Assembly: GCF_036373705.1 (NCBI RefSeq)
Contig: NC_089867.1
Coordinates: forward strand, 18,465,666-18,529,665
Direction of reading: 5' to 3'
DNA length: 64,000 nt
Origin: Amia ocellicauda
Lineage: Eukaryota; Chordata; Actinopteri; Amiiformes; Amiidae
The notes beneath the pieces were generated by a model that saw only the letters and a program-made list of their open reading frames with translations, ran no database searches and was not told the origin of the DNA. Within the stretch, counting starts at the first letter, position 1. Every line of letters starts with the position of its first letter. A program made the translations under genes and the position numbers. Below, in pieces: positions 35,702-50,279 of this stretch.

Positions 35702-37201
35702 TCAAAAGCAGAAAACATTGATTAAAATGACGAAAATACCTATTCAAATTAATTTTATTTGAGAATTCCCTTCAGTGACAAGTCATATAAAATGCATTCA
35801 AACACTTAACAAAAGCAAACTTCCTCAAGGAATTCTTACAGGCTTTCATCACCCTCCTTGAGACACACTGAGCTCACTTGATTCATTCTAGCACACGTCA
35901 CAAGCTCACTCAGTGTACTCATCACAGTCTCCACCAGCATCAGTTCACATTTTCACACTTACAGGTCAATAACAGGGGGGGAGGGGGAGAGGGAGAGGGA
36001 GCAGGGACAAAAAAACAAAACAAAAAAAGGCAAAAAAAAAAACAAAGCACACACCATACAGCATTCACATCAGATAATATAGCAAGAAAGGGTACAAATA
36101 TTCATATCACTAAACATTCCACTACATTTGCAACTACTTTTACGCTTGATCATTAAAGAAAAAGAGAGGAAGAAAGAAAGAAAACAATCCCTAAGGGCCT
36201 CAAAGACAAGTTAATGGATGTCCTTTTGATGGTAAAGAAACACTCGTACTTTTCTTGCAACTGCTGCTCCGTTCACACTCGCTCACCAAAGCCACAGGAT
36301 CGTGCCACCTCTCGCAAAGTCATTAACGTCTCTTTTCAACGCACAACCAGTCCTTTCCACTCGTGCTTTTCTTTCTCTCCGCTCGCTCGCTCATACTCAG
36401 CCTCTCACTCGTGGCACCAACAATCCATCCCACTCAATGTTCTCAAAAAGCGAACCATATACAGCTCGCTGCTTTCACATCACAAACTTGCGTTACAGCG
36501 CAGAAAAGATTCCATGAAATAGTGGATAAAAATGCAACACCCACCGTCTAACACAGTATATGCAGAGTGAAGCTGTGTTCTTTGATGACAAAGCATTTAC
36601 ACATGGGAAGAAGGGAACTGATACTGAGATCGCTCGAACATTGCTGCCAACGAAGGGCTTCTTCCGGGGAAATTGGAAAAGAGATGAACTGCAGAGAGAT
36701 TTTAATGAAGGCTTTTCCGTAAAACTTTAAAAGAACTTTTGCAAACAAAACTTAAAACCAGATTCTCTCAATACAAAATAAATGGAAATCAATATTAATT
36801 GTGGTTGATCGGGTTGATCTAATTAAAAGGGATGAAAATATCCATGCATTTGTTTGTTCTTGAACTTTCAATATTTACAATGCATGCATAGAGAATCTGG
36901 TTTGCCATATACTTAATTTTACCAGGAAATAAAACAAAAACAAAATAAACACTACACATAGTGTTGTAGTTTACCTTCCTGGTAAACAGTGATTCACTTT
37001 CAACCACTCTGTACATCAATCTTTTGCAGATTTAGTCAAATGTACAAAAACATTCAGGTTGCTTCTTTTACAAAAAGAAAGGCAAAAAAATAGTATGTAA
37101 TTTAAATACCCAGGACATTAGAAATGGATCTGGAAAATCATATCTTTCAAAATACTTACCATATAATCTAGAAACGTGAACCCCCTTCAAAATCAAATTT
37201 T

Positions 37202-39860
<2,659 letters not shown>

Positions 39861-41240
39861 TACATCATCGTTTCGGGTGGGATCATTCATTCTAGTAAAA
39901 AGGGATATATCTAAAAACATAACATAATGATCATACACTAATGGTAATATTCCCCTTTCTGTTATCACATAGAATAATAACATACTATTTATGAAACAGT
40001 GAATAAAATAACAATATATATATAAAGATATTTATACAGATATGTTTTCTAATGAACCCCATGCAGTCATATATGGTACATTCCTCAAGTAAGTGCTGCG
40101 CATAACGTAATGACATCACGATACAGACGTAAATGCGTCTGCTGCATGGCGGTGTTTGTTTACGACTGGAATGCAAATGCCTAACACATTTATATAACAT
40201 GCTATGTTCTTATACATATTTCAGTTCATTTGAGGCATTGTTACTGTCTCCACGCAACGTTTTATCACTACTGTTTCAATTAGACCCATTGTGTTTTGTG
40301 TAGCGTTATCTAGTTCCTTCCTCTTCAAATATATTTGAAAACAGAACATGGTGTATGCATCAGTGTATCTTGTACCATACATTACCAAAATGTGCTCAAT
40401 TGAAGGAGATAACTAGAAAATATTACCTACACTATTATATGTCTTTGACATCTGTTTGAAAGGACATTACAAAGTCATACATTTGGCGTCCAAGAGTTTA
40501 ATTTTATAAATGGCTTTCAAACACCTTTCTTTTGTCGTAGAAACAGTACCAGTACGTCTGTGCCAGTAGCATGAATAAGCACAGCTTCATGAGGTAAAAT
40601 GACACCCTTTTCAATAACCAGAAAGGGCAGGCAGAGTTGTTTGTTTCATTGTTTCCATCATCACTTATTAAAGTCCCACAAAGATCAGTATCTTACTGTC
40701 AAGCAAGTATTGCTGTGAGTTTGATATAATTTGAAATGGATGTTCTGTAAAATTCAAACATTGAATTTGTTGATAGCCTACATGTTTAGTTAGGATAAGA
40801 GAGAAAGAAAAATAAAATGTGCTGTTCACTTCCACCAAGTAGCATTATTAAACATTATCAAATACAACAGTAGTGATAATTATAAGAAAAGCATATGTAT
40901 CCAGTACCTGAAGCAGCAGTTTATTCATATTTATGATGTATGTATGTGTATTTGTTTGTTTGTTTGTTTAATTGATTGATTATCCTGTCAACAACAGCCA
41001 TTTTACTTCCAAGATGATAAATTATATTTTATGGTTAACTGGAAATTACTCTCTAATACATGAGTTCATTGACTTTTCACAGAAGACTTCCAGACTGACC
41101 ATCACATTTACATTTAAAACACAAATGCAAGAACCTCTCTTCTTATCTTTACGGAGCTTCCTGTTGTAGTATTTCACAGCTTGTTGAGATCTGTGTGATC
41201 TGCTGCAATGCCACAGCTTCACTTCCACATTACTTTTATT
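39861..41240. other. divergent intergenic region between TARDBP and CIROZ
   Basis: AT-rich, with no coding exon or repeat recognised apart from a short (TTTG)n run near 40950. Confidence 0.45.
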
Positions 41241-41246
41241 TTGGGA

Positions 41247-41349
41247 TGTTTACACACAAGCACAACACACCTGGACTTCCTATAAATACATGTGCATTGT
41301 AGTCATATACCTTAAGGATAGCAAGGACTGATCTAGAGAGAACACAGCT
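41247..41349 (+). promoter_or_regulatory. ciroz: CIROZ core promoter: TATA box, forkhead and T-box motifs
   Basis: TATAAATA at 41281-41288 is placed for a transcript start near 41312. Just upstream are TGTTTAC (41247-41253), a canonical forkhead site, and CACACCT (41266-41272), a T-box half-site. The gene is known from ciliated left-right organiser cells, where FOXJ1 and T-box factors act, so the motifs are plausible; each is short and could occur by chance. Confidence 0.45.
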
Positions 41350-44300
41350 ATGGATCGGAAGACATTGTGTGCTGTTCTTGTTGCTTTGTAAGTATCTGCA
41401 TTTGGTGAACTTTAAATCTAGGATAAGACAGCAGTATGGTTTGATCCCTGTTTCTGTGTCATTGTCACATCGAGCTATTTGTCCGAAACCTCTGTTTTCA
41501 AGGTGGATGAGAAATCCAACTTCAGTGAGCAGTAAGAAGTGATGACACGCTGACTTTTACTGGGTGTCTTTTAGAAATCAGCCATTCATCAAATAAAATT
41601 TCTGACACTTCAAATAAATATGAATGCTTTAGAAATTTGTTTAAGTACATTAAATGCCCCTTTAATTAATAATTTGGTATGGGCTCTGCTGATTCTCTCT
41701 AATTTATGTAATTAAACCTTATTCATTATTTTAATATAATGTAATGGTATCATTCACTGTCTAGATCTACTTTTATTATTGTCCTTATTTATCTATTTTG
41801 TTTTCTCTCCAGCTTCTGTCCCATGTTCACTAGGGGGCGCCCTCTGCAGCTTCAGAAGAGAGAGTGGTTCAGTGAAACAGTACAAAGCGTAGCAGGTAGA
41901 AAGCAAACCAGTCCCGTTCATTTGGTCATTTTCATGCTTGTTGCGAGAACTGATCTGTTTTGTGTAGTTTTAATCCCAAAGAACAGTGAAAAACCCCTAT
42001 AAAAATGTAACATGGATCTGTTTTGAAAAGCATAGGTGTACTTTGTATTTTGGCAACACTACCTTGGTCAATTTTAATATTGGTACTATTATTGGAAAGA
42101 AGGATAAAGAGTTTTATATGAATGTACACTATGTGGTTAGATTCGTTTTCTTTCTTTCTTTTTTTAGTAAGTGTGCTTGTTTTTTGTAGAGGGAGATGTG
42201 GAATGCTTCACAGAATACATGGACCTCTGGGTGCAGCGGAGCAGAATTGAGGGTCTGAGACTGTGGCTTTCTGGAGCTCTAAGAATTCCAGGTATGGGAT
42301 TCTAGACTGTCTACACTAGGAATGGAGATCTGCCTTGAATTATTAGTGATTTAAGTAGCAGCAGTGTCAGAAGAATTAGACTGTTGAATACAGTTTGATG
42401 AATATTTGTGTTTCATGTTTAATTTCTTTCCAGTTTTGCTAGAGGGAGAAACATTTAAAGAAGTCCTGAAATCACTGAAACACGGCCTTAGACATTGATT
42501 GTGTATAAGTCTATCTATCTATGGATACTTACATATGTGGTTTTATAAATTCTCAGGGTACACAGATGAAGAAGTAATACGTTTATTACATAAAAATAAA
42601 TACAGGTTAATACAGAGCCCTCCTCTCACATAAAGTGAGGAAAACAACTAAGGATGTGAGAGCAGGAAGTCTTTTTATATCTTCAGATAGACAATAGGTT
42701 GCAGTCTTATCTATCAGAAGAGATTACATCTTGTTAAAATACAGTTGTACAAATAGATTAACCACATGCATAATAATTAACATAGGTCTGAGTTTGTTAC
42801 TGTTGTTGTTGTTGTTTGATGTGTTGATTGGTGCTGGTCAGTATTCTTCAGGCAGCAGATGTAATCAAATACATTGTTTTAAGTCCTCAGCCAAATGCCT
42901 GTGCCCCAAAACACACAACCTTTACTGTTTTAGCTGATTGAATATACTAAAGACAATAGCTTATTACAACTCCAAGAAACAAATAATTAACGTAGCTCCC
43001 ATAAAGGAGTAAATACAAACAAATGATTGCTAAATAGACAAAACAGAATCCATGAACAATATAAAGAATATAAAGAAAATAATACAATTTCCCCACTACA
43101 GTGTTGTAACTACACTAGTAAGACATACTCTGAGATATTTGTATGCTTTGTGTATCTCAGCCAGCCTGGCTTCCCTGGAAAGTCTGAACCTGCAGCTGTC
43201 GGCCTGTGGGTACTCCCTCCACAGAGACCCAGACAGGAACTACATCTTCAGGGTAATGTACAGCGGATGCTTTGTGCAGCTAGAGGTATGTTTATCTGTA
43301 ATCTGGCAATCCCTATTTGCTTATAAAAAAATAAACACACACTAAACATCAATTGCAATGCCACATAGGTAACAATTTCTACATTTAATGACATTCAGTG
43401 CCTTAAATCACCTGATTTTGGACATTATGAAGTTTGAAGTGTGAAAGAGGTTTAATCTTTCTTCTTTGTTTGTGTTCAAGTCTGTTTCCTGTCTTTATAC
43501 CCTTTCCAGCTCTTTCTGTAGTCCAGCTGTTTAGCAATGCTCTTTGATATGATATTAATGGTCCAGCTGGGAGTTTAATGTAAAACTGTGGGTTGTTCTC
43601 AAATTACTATGTAAGCATAAGCTGTTATGTCTGTTTATCACATTCTTTTTAGTCTTGCATCTATTCCAATATGTATATGTGTGTCCTCTCTTTTATTCAG
43701 TATTAGTCTATTTTAGTCTTTTGTGGCCATATTATCTGTGTGAACTGTGGAGTAATTCAGGGTAAGAAAAAGAATAAACAGTATTTTTGTTCCTCTTTCT
43801 AGCGTGGCAACTACATCCTGTTGCTAAATCTGATGAAGAGATTGGGCAGGTTTGGAGGCCGAAGTCACAATTTTGTCATGAAATGTCCACTTGTAACAGT
43901 ACCACCTGGTGGGGAGCATGTTTATTGCACCCCTGATTACATACAAGTGAGTGATTTTCTGTTTTGCTTAATACATTTTGTGCAGTGGTTCTCAAATGTT
44001 TGTTTCCACCCCATCTTAATCTTGGGGGGAGACTTCTGCAGACCTTAGATCCCTCTGTTTGCTCTACAGTGTACATGAATCTTTGGACGTTTCTTATTTC
44101 TTATGTCATTTCATGTTCACAGGTAACTAGACCAATGCCCCAGGATAGCCTGAATAACAAGGTATGGTCCATTTTAACCATCATACACACCAGTTATTAT
44201 GCAAAAAAAAACGGTAATTGTCCATCTTAGTACAAAATAACATTGCTATTGATTTATGCTATTTTATGTTTTTTTTATTGATTTGATTATAATTATGATC

Positions 44301-47300
44301 TACAATGCATTCATGATTAAGTATTGGTTTAATTATAAACGTGGGTGATTTTGTATTTATTTATTTATACTTGCTCAGCAGAATCATGTTCTGTGCTTTT
44401 ATAGCTGTGTTGCATTTACATTTACACTAGCTGGTGCCCACTATCTTTGGCCAGGCTGTTAAAATATTACATCAAAACCCAAATTGACTAAGAAAGGAAA
44501 TGGGGTGAAATCAATTTGATCTGATTGCATGGTTATGACATTTAGTTTTTTTTCCCTTTATGTATTTTGGGCATTACATTGACTCAAACTTGCCTCTTGG
44601 GTTGCTAGTTCACTTTCTTCAAATTATGGAATGCCCCAAAACCAGTAGTCTTCCTGCCAGCTTGTGCTGATGTAGCTGTCTTTGTTAAATACTGCACACT
44701 GTTTGTAACGCACAGGCACGCAAACAGGATGTGCTGAGAGAGCAGAGTTTGCTGTAAGGATTAAGGATTACTAAACTGAAAACACAGCACTGGTTTAAGA
44801 ATGTCTATTATGAACTGACTTGACTGACTGGTGACCTTGAGATTTAAATGTACGGCTGGAGGGGGGTGACTCACATCGAAAGAGCTCTGTCACAGAAACA
44901 TGTCTGGTGTTGTACTGTAGATACGCTGGTCTTTGGCGCTAAGAGGGGAACTGGTGGTGGCACTGGAAGACTCCAGCTTAATCCAATTGAGGGTTGAATC
45001 CAGTGGATCTAACATTTCTGTCCAGGGCAGGAGGAATGATGCGCTGAACTCTGTGGAGGTGAAGAATTTATCTCACAGAATGTATTATCAATAATGATGT
45101 CGCTGGTACGAGTGTTGCAGACAAGTGTCGATGCTTGAAAATACTAAGTGGGTGAACTATAGTATGTTCTTAACTTTATCTTACATAGCAATATTCTGTC
45201 ATCTAGTGTTTCCTCTAGGAATTACAGAACAAAATATTTGCCAAGGAGAGGAAGTTGATTTTATAAAGCACAGTGTGACAATCATACAGCTCCCCTAAGG
45301 CCTTTAAACACCATGGGAACTAGCGTTGCTTTTCTATTAGAACCGTTACAGTCAGTAGAGTGAGCAATACAGACCTTTGTGCTCATGTAACAGTCTATTG
45401 CATCTATAGATCACATCTCTCTAATGGCACTATTCAAAAAAAGTATACAGCCACTGACCTTTTTCTCAGTCCCTAGCACTCAGATGTTTTTAAAGAAACA
45501 AGTCAAAATTTGCCCCCAGAGAATAAACGATTAACTGTTCTGTAGAAGAGGAATCTGCACTTTGTAATCAGATGGATTCTAATTTTCACATATATCATCA
45601 TTAACAGTCTTACATGTATTGCACAGATCATGGGAAGGACCATTGATATCTTGCCTCTGTCGCTTGTTAGTGGATACTATGCCTACAGCATGGAGGCCAG
45701 TTGCCCTAATGGTATGTAACCACATTTAAACATACACAACAATATAAGATTCTTAATTTAATATGAACTATATACACCGATCAGCCATAACATTATGACC
45801 AGTGGGTGGGATATATTAGGCAGCAAGTGAACATTTTGTCCTCAAAGTTGATGTGTTAGAAGCAGGAAAAATGGGCAAGCATAAGGATCTGAGCGACTTT
45901 GACAAGGGCCAAATTGTGATGCTAGACGACTGGGTCAGAGCATCTCCAAAACTGCAGCTCTTGTGGGGTGTTCCTGGTCTGCAGTGGTCAGTACCTATCA
46001 AAAGTGCTCCAAGGAAGGAAAAGCAGTGAACCGGCGACAGGGTCATGGGCGGCCAAGGCTCATTGATGCACGTGGGGAGTGAAGGCTGGCCCGTGTGGTC
46101 CGATCCAACAGACGAGCTACTGTAGCTCAAATTGCTGAAACAGTGAATGCTGGTTCTGATAGAAAGGTGTCAGAACACACAGTGCATCGCAGTTTGTTGC
46201 GTATGGGGCTGCGTAGCCGCAGACCAGTCAGGGTGCCCATGCAGAAGGTGGCCTGGTCTGATGAATCATGAGTTCATGGTGTTGACTTGGCCTCCAAATT
46301 CCCCAGATCTCAATCCAATTGAGCATCTGTGGGATGTGCTGGACAAACAAGTCCGATCCATGGAGCAAAAGGGGGACCTACACAATATTAGGCAGGTGGT
46401 CATAATGTTATGGCTGATCGGTGTATATTTTAATGTCTATTTTGTATAATGCTGCAAACTTCCTTAGATATGCAAACAGTGTTCTTCTCCAGCACTCCAG
46501 TGTTTCTTTGAGCTTTTGACTTTTTTTCTCATTTCTCCTCCAAAAGCAGTGGTTATTTGTTTACTTCAATGCATAAACCTTAAATGCATATACCCTCATA
46601 CAAACCCTTATCATGCAGGGATATTTGAATTGCTGCATAGTTGAATAACAATTTGCTTTTTCAAGGGCTAAACCTCTCTTTTTTTTTCCTTCTGCAGTGT
46701 CTAGTTCCCCAGCAGAGGAGACAGTGTTACACATCTCAAAACGCAGAATGGGATTAATTAAGAGAGGAGGCTATGACAAAGACAGCTTGACTGTGAATAC
46801 TGTACTTGTGAAGCAAACAAACAGCTTCTCAGTGTTAGAGAACAAAGAGTATCTTCAAATCAGTATCCCCACAGCTCACATCCTTCAAGAAAAGGTCAGT
46901 GTGGTTGCTGAAGTTTAACCAACCCTGTGTGCTGAAGTAAATGTGGATATTTGTAATTCTGAATACAAATATTTCCCTTTTGAACAACAACCTATAGAGT
47001 ATATTGAAACCCAGAGACAGGTATTTCTGTGTTTTTCTCCTTTCTAACAGAACTGCACAGATCCTCCAGGTGAATTGTTTTTGCAGCCGTTCTTCAAAGT
47101 GGATGTAATTGTGACTTTCAAAGAAATGCCCTATAGATTCCCCTGGAGTATAGAGAATGTGTTTCCATGTGTTGGTGAGTATTGATCTTTCGGGGCACTG
47201 AGCAAGCTGACAGTGTGCAGTATTTACGACATCTCAATTAATTGTATACAGCATGTTCCCATTCTTTAGGACAGTGTTTGAAAAACTCTGTTCTCCGACA

Positions 47301-50093
47301 TGTCAGTTTTTCTGAATATTATCAAAGCCATATGTAAAAAACAAAACAAAAACCACAGTGTATTAGCTAAACACATGAGTCATGTGAGTATTGAATACAC
47401 ACAGACATAACAAAACATTTAGCACCGTATAATTTAATAATCACAACTTGTGGTTTGGGGATATAAATAACAGCAAAGCTTCTGACTATGTCAACAATGC
47501 TTTTGCAAACCTGATGTCAATACAGGTGTTGCTTCTGACATCCTCTGGCTGACTGGGCTGCTGTATCCTCTTTGCCACGTTCAAGTGCTATCGCCTTGCA
47601 TTATGGGAGCACTTGCCTCTGTACTGCCTTGAATAGCTATAGGACACCATAACCCAGTCAATTGGTCTCTGCCACATCCTTGAGAATATAGCTGCTATTG
47701 ATTCTCTATTACTCATTTGAATTGCCTTGAATAATTAATTGGAGTTGGAAATAATTAAGCAATGTAATGATACAAATATTTACTTTCCTGTGGAATTAAT
47801 TTATTTTGCCCACCAGGAATTACGGTCTTGCCCTTGGGAACTCCGTGTAATACAATTTCAGGAGTTAAATATAACCTCCAGTTCACCTCAGAACAGGTCA
47901 ATATTTATACTAAATCGAATCAATATTACAAATAAAATGATACATTAAAAGGGTTCTACCAATAACAAACAAATGAATACATTTTGGGGGGGATAATAAT
48001 TATATATAGATATAGATATATAGATAAAAGAGACCTAGTCATACATTTGTTTATTTAGGATCAGCCTGCAGGGGAAAGCTAAAAGTTGTACAAAAGTTTT
48101 TGTTGGTCAAAACAGTGTCCAAATGGCCCTTATATCTATTCTCAAGAAAACATTTACAAATATGCACTATTATATATGTAGTGCACAATGTACGCTGAAA
48201 CTGAACAATACATCCAGTGTTAATTGCACTCTCACATATCATGCATACTAAACTGTTTATGTGATGAGTGCCCCAGGACACTGCAGTTAACACCTGGGAC
48301 AGGCCAACACACACACAGAGAGAGAGAGAGGGGGGAGGGGCGGGACGGCTTCATATCAGTAATGAAACCCCGGTTTTATCTTCTGTGCTCTAAGAACAGA
48401 CTTGGCACCGAAGCTTGGCAGCACTACTGAAAGGGACAAGAAAGGAACACCTGACTGTTGGGGTTGGCAAGCAAATTACAAGAGCGGAGGTCCCTTAGTT
48501 ACATCAGTCGGATTAGGGGGGTTCACCGTTAGATTAGACAGGAAAAGGAGAAGAGAGGAGAGAATGCAGTAAAATACTTTCTTCTTGTAGTTTAAGGGCT
48601 CACACACATACTTCATTCTCATAACAATATCAGTAATTATAGAGATTAGCTACGAGTATGAAGTGATGTGTTGTGGCTGCCTTTGTTTGTCTCATGAGTT
48701 TAGTTTTTTACAAAAGTCACATATTACTTGTCAATTTCTCATGTCTTTTTCTTTTTTCTTTTTCTGGACAGAGTCTCAATCCACAAGCCCATCCTCTGTA
48801 GCAGTGACCCCAGCACAAGAGCACAAGAGCACAACAGCTAATCTCTACGACACAATTAGCACTGCTTCTGCTGCAGCCCGTGTCGGGTCCACTTTGGATC
48901 CAAGGGGACCTACAGATTCAAGTCTGTACAGCAAAGACGCTCGAGCCAGGGAGTCCTCTTCTCCCTCTGCAGAGATGGCCTTGGCTGCTGATCGAGGGGC
49001 CCGAGCAGCAAACCCTACACCTTCCCCCAGGGAGCTGCAGCCAAGTGAAGCTTCCACCGAGGGCCAGGAGAGTTCAACATCCGTGATAGCAGAGTGGAAA
49101 ACGTCGGCAGAACAAGTGACATCCACAGGTGCTCGAGTAGATCCGTCACTTGCATTACCTACAGCCGTGAAGGTTGCTTGGTCTTTGCCAGAGCTGGAAC
49201 ACAACCCATCGTGGCCCTCACCTCTGCTGCTCACCTCTGCCTCCCAACCAACCTCCTCCGATGTTCTGGTTCGCACTGAAAGTGGGGAGTATTCAACAGA
49301 GCCTCACCCCACAGGTTCAGAGACTTCGATCCCATACGGAGATGACCCAGTCTTGCTGACAACCTCACCCCATGTGGGCTCTAAACAATTGCAGGAAGAA
49401 AAGCGTGGAGGTGGAAAGCTCTCCTCAAATTGCTCAGAAGACGAGAGTGGTTCACCCACAGGACTTCAGTCTTCTGCGCGAGTTGAAGAAAGAGTAGTGG
49501 AGGGCAATGAAAATCATCAAATCTCATCACCATGTGGCATGGCACCTCCCCGCATCTCAGACCTCACATCGTTTAATGCGACGAAGTCTCCGCGTTTCTG
49601 GGAGGATAACACAAGTGTTGAAGAAGATGGCAGCTGGACGACAACGCAGCCAGCACCCAGCACTAATAAATCGCCACCACTCATGGCCTCCACTTCGAAT
49701 AATGAAACAACGGCTGCAGTCACTCTACTGCTGTACCGGTTTATTGCTGGAGAGACAGAGATGGGGGACATACCTTCCGAGCCATCACCCCACGGCAACG
49801 CAGAACAAGACAGCACTGACAACAAACAGATGCAGGCAACCGCTGCTCTGCCAGGGACCGCCCTGGGGCAGAGATTATCTACCACCAGTTTAGCGGACAC
49901 GTCGGAATTCCAAACATCTTCAAGCGGGACGACGTCAGCAAACAGGATATCTGTAGATGTCACTGCAGCCATGCAACACAGCAGCTTCAGCAGCGCACCG
50001 TGGGGCTCTCTTCCAGGGCAGAATGGGACTGACAGCCCAGCCCAGGAAACAGGGGCCTCATTTCCAACAGCTACAACTGATCACTGGGCCTGA
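41350..50093 (+). CDS. ciroz: CIROZ (C1orf127), ZP-N domain protein of the left-right organiser
   Basis: Secreted protein; family members act in the embryonic left-right organiser. Coding exons: 41350-41387, 41813-41895, 42190-42291, 43161-43285, 43803-43946, 44123-44161, 44921-45058, 45627-45711, 46698-46894, 47051-47174 and 48772-50093. Phases agree and sum to 2397 nt, about 798 aa. The start (MDRKTLCAVLVALFFCPM) is a signal peptide. A ZP-N-like region follows with cysteines in GDVECFTEYM, LSACGYSL, YSGCFVQL, VMKCPL and VYCTPD. Exons 7-10 carry a second beta-rich region with LPLSLVSGYYAYSMEASCPN and FKVDVIVTFKEMPYRFPWS. The last exon is a 441-codon low-complexity tail rich in Ser, Thr, Pro and Glu with no membrane segment. 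The family was recognised from these patterns and from its position next to TARDBP, inferred without a search. Intron 8 contains a dead Tc1 element. Confidence 0.85.
45773..46426 (+). mobile_element. non-autonomous Tc1-type element, copy 2 (both ends present)
   Basis: Starts TACACCGATCAGCCATAACA and ends with the reverse complement (TGTTATGGCTGATCGGTGTA is the closest reading), flanked by TA on both sides. The interior is a shortened transposase with the same central deletion as copy 1 (GATGAATCATGAGTTCA). Two further deletions remove the segment after GTGCCCAT and the segment between ATGGAG and AAAAGGGGG. At about 650 bases it cannot encode an active enzyme. It lies in CIROZ intron 8. Confidence 0.9.
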
Positions 50094-50265
50094 GGATCCA
50101 GTATATTTGGACTAAATGCCATGATGTCTTGTGGATGATATCCGGCTTCATCATGTTCCATCTTTCACACCATTCACAGGGCAGCTGAAGAAATGTGTCA
50201 GTCAGTGTGACAAACTAGGTTACATGTTTTTGTTGTTGTTGTCGTTGTTTTCCTTTCTTCACATT

Positions 50266-50271
50266 ATTAAA
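50266..50271 (+). terminator. ciroz: candidate CIROZ poly(A) signal (ATTAAA)
   Basis: ATTAAA 173 bases after the CIROZ stop, preceded by a GT-rich run. It is the first plausible signal, but a variant hexamer. Confidence 0.35.
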
Positions 50272-50279
50272 GAGACAAT

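Larger units (their letters stand above)
33962..37201 (-). other. tardbp: probable long 3' UTR of TARDBP
   Basis: Directly downstream of the TARDBP stop on the minus strand. It is AT-rich with long homopolymer runs (34389-34408, 34596-34619, 35675-35701) and has no other gene signature. TARDBP in other vertebrates has a 3' UTR of several kilobases that binds TDP-43 itself for autoregulation. Minus-strand AATAAA hexamers occur at 34570-34575 and 33962-33967; the true end is unknown. Confidence 0.5.

Noticed and set aside
43980-44050. CAGTGGTTCTCAAATG phrase resembling a hAT-type MITE end
   Set aside because: No matching inverted end or 8-bp target duplication was found nearby.
48845-49972. 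Minus-strand ORFs of 143 and 151 codons
   Set aside because: Antisense shadows of the Ser/Thr-rich CIROZ last exon.
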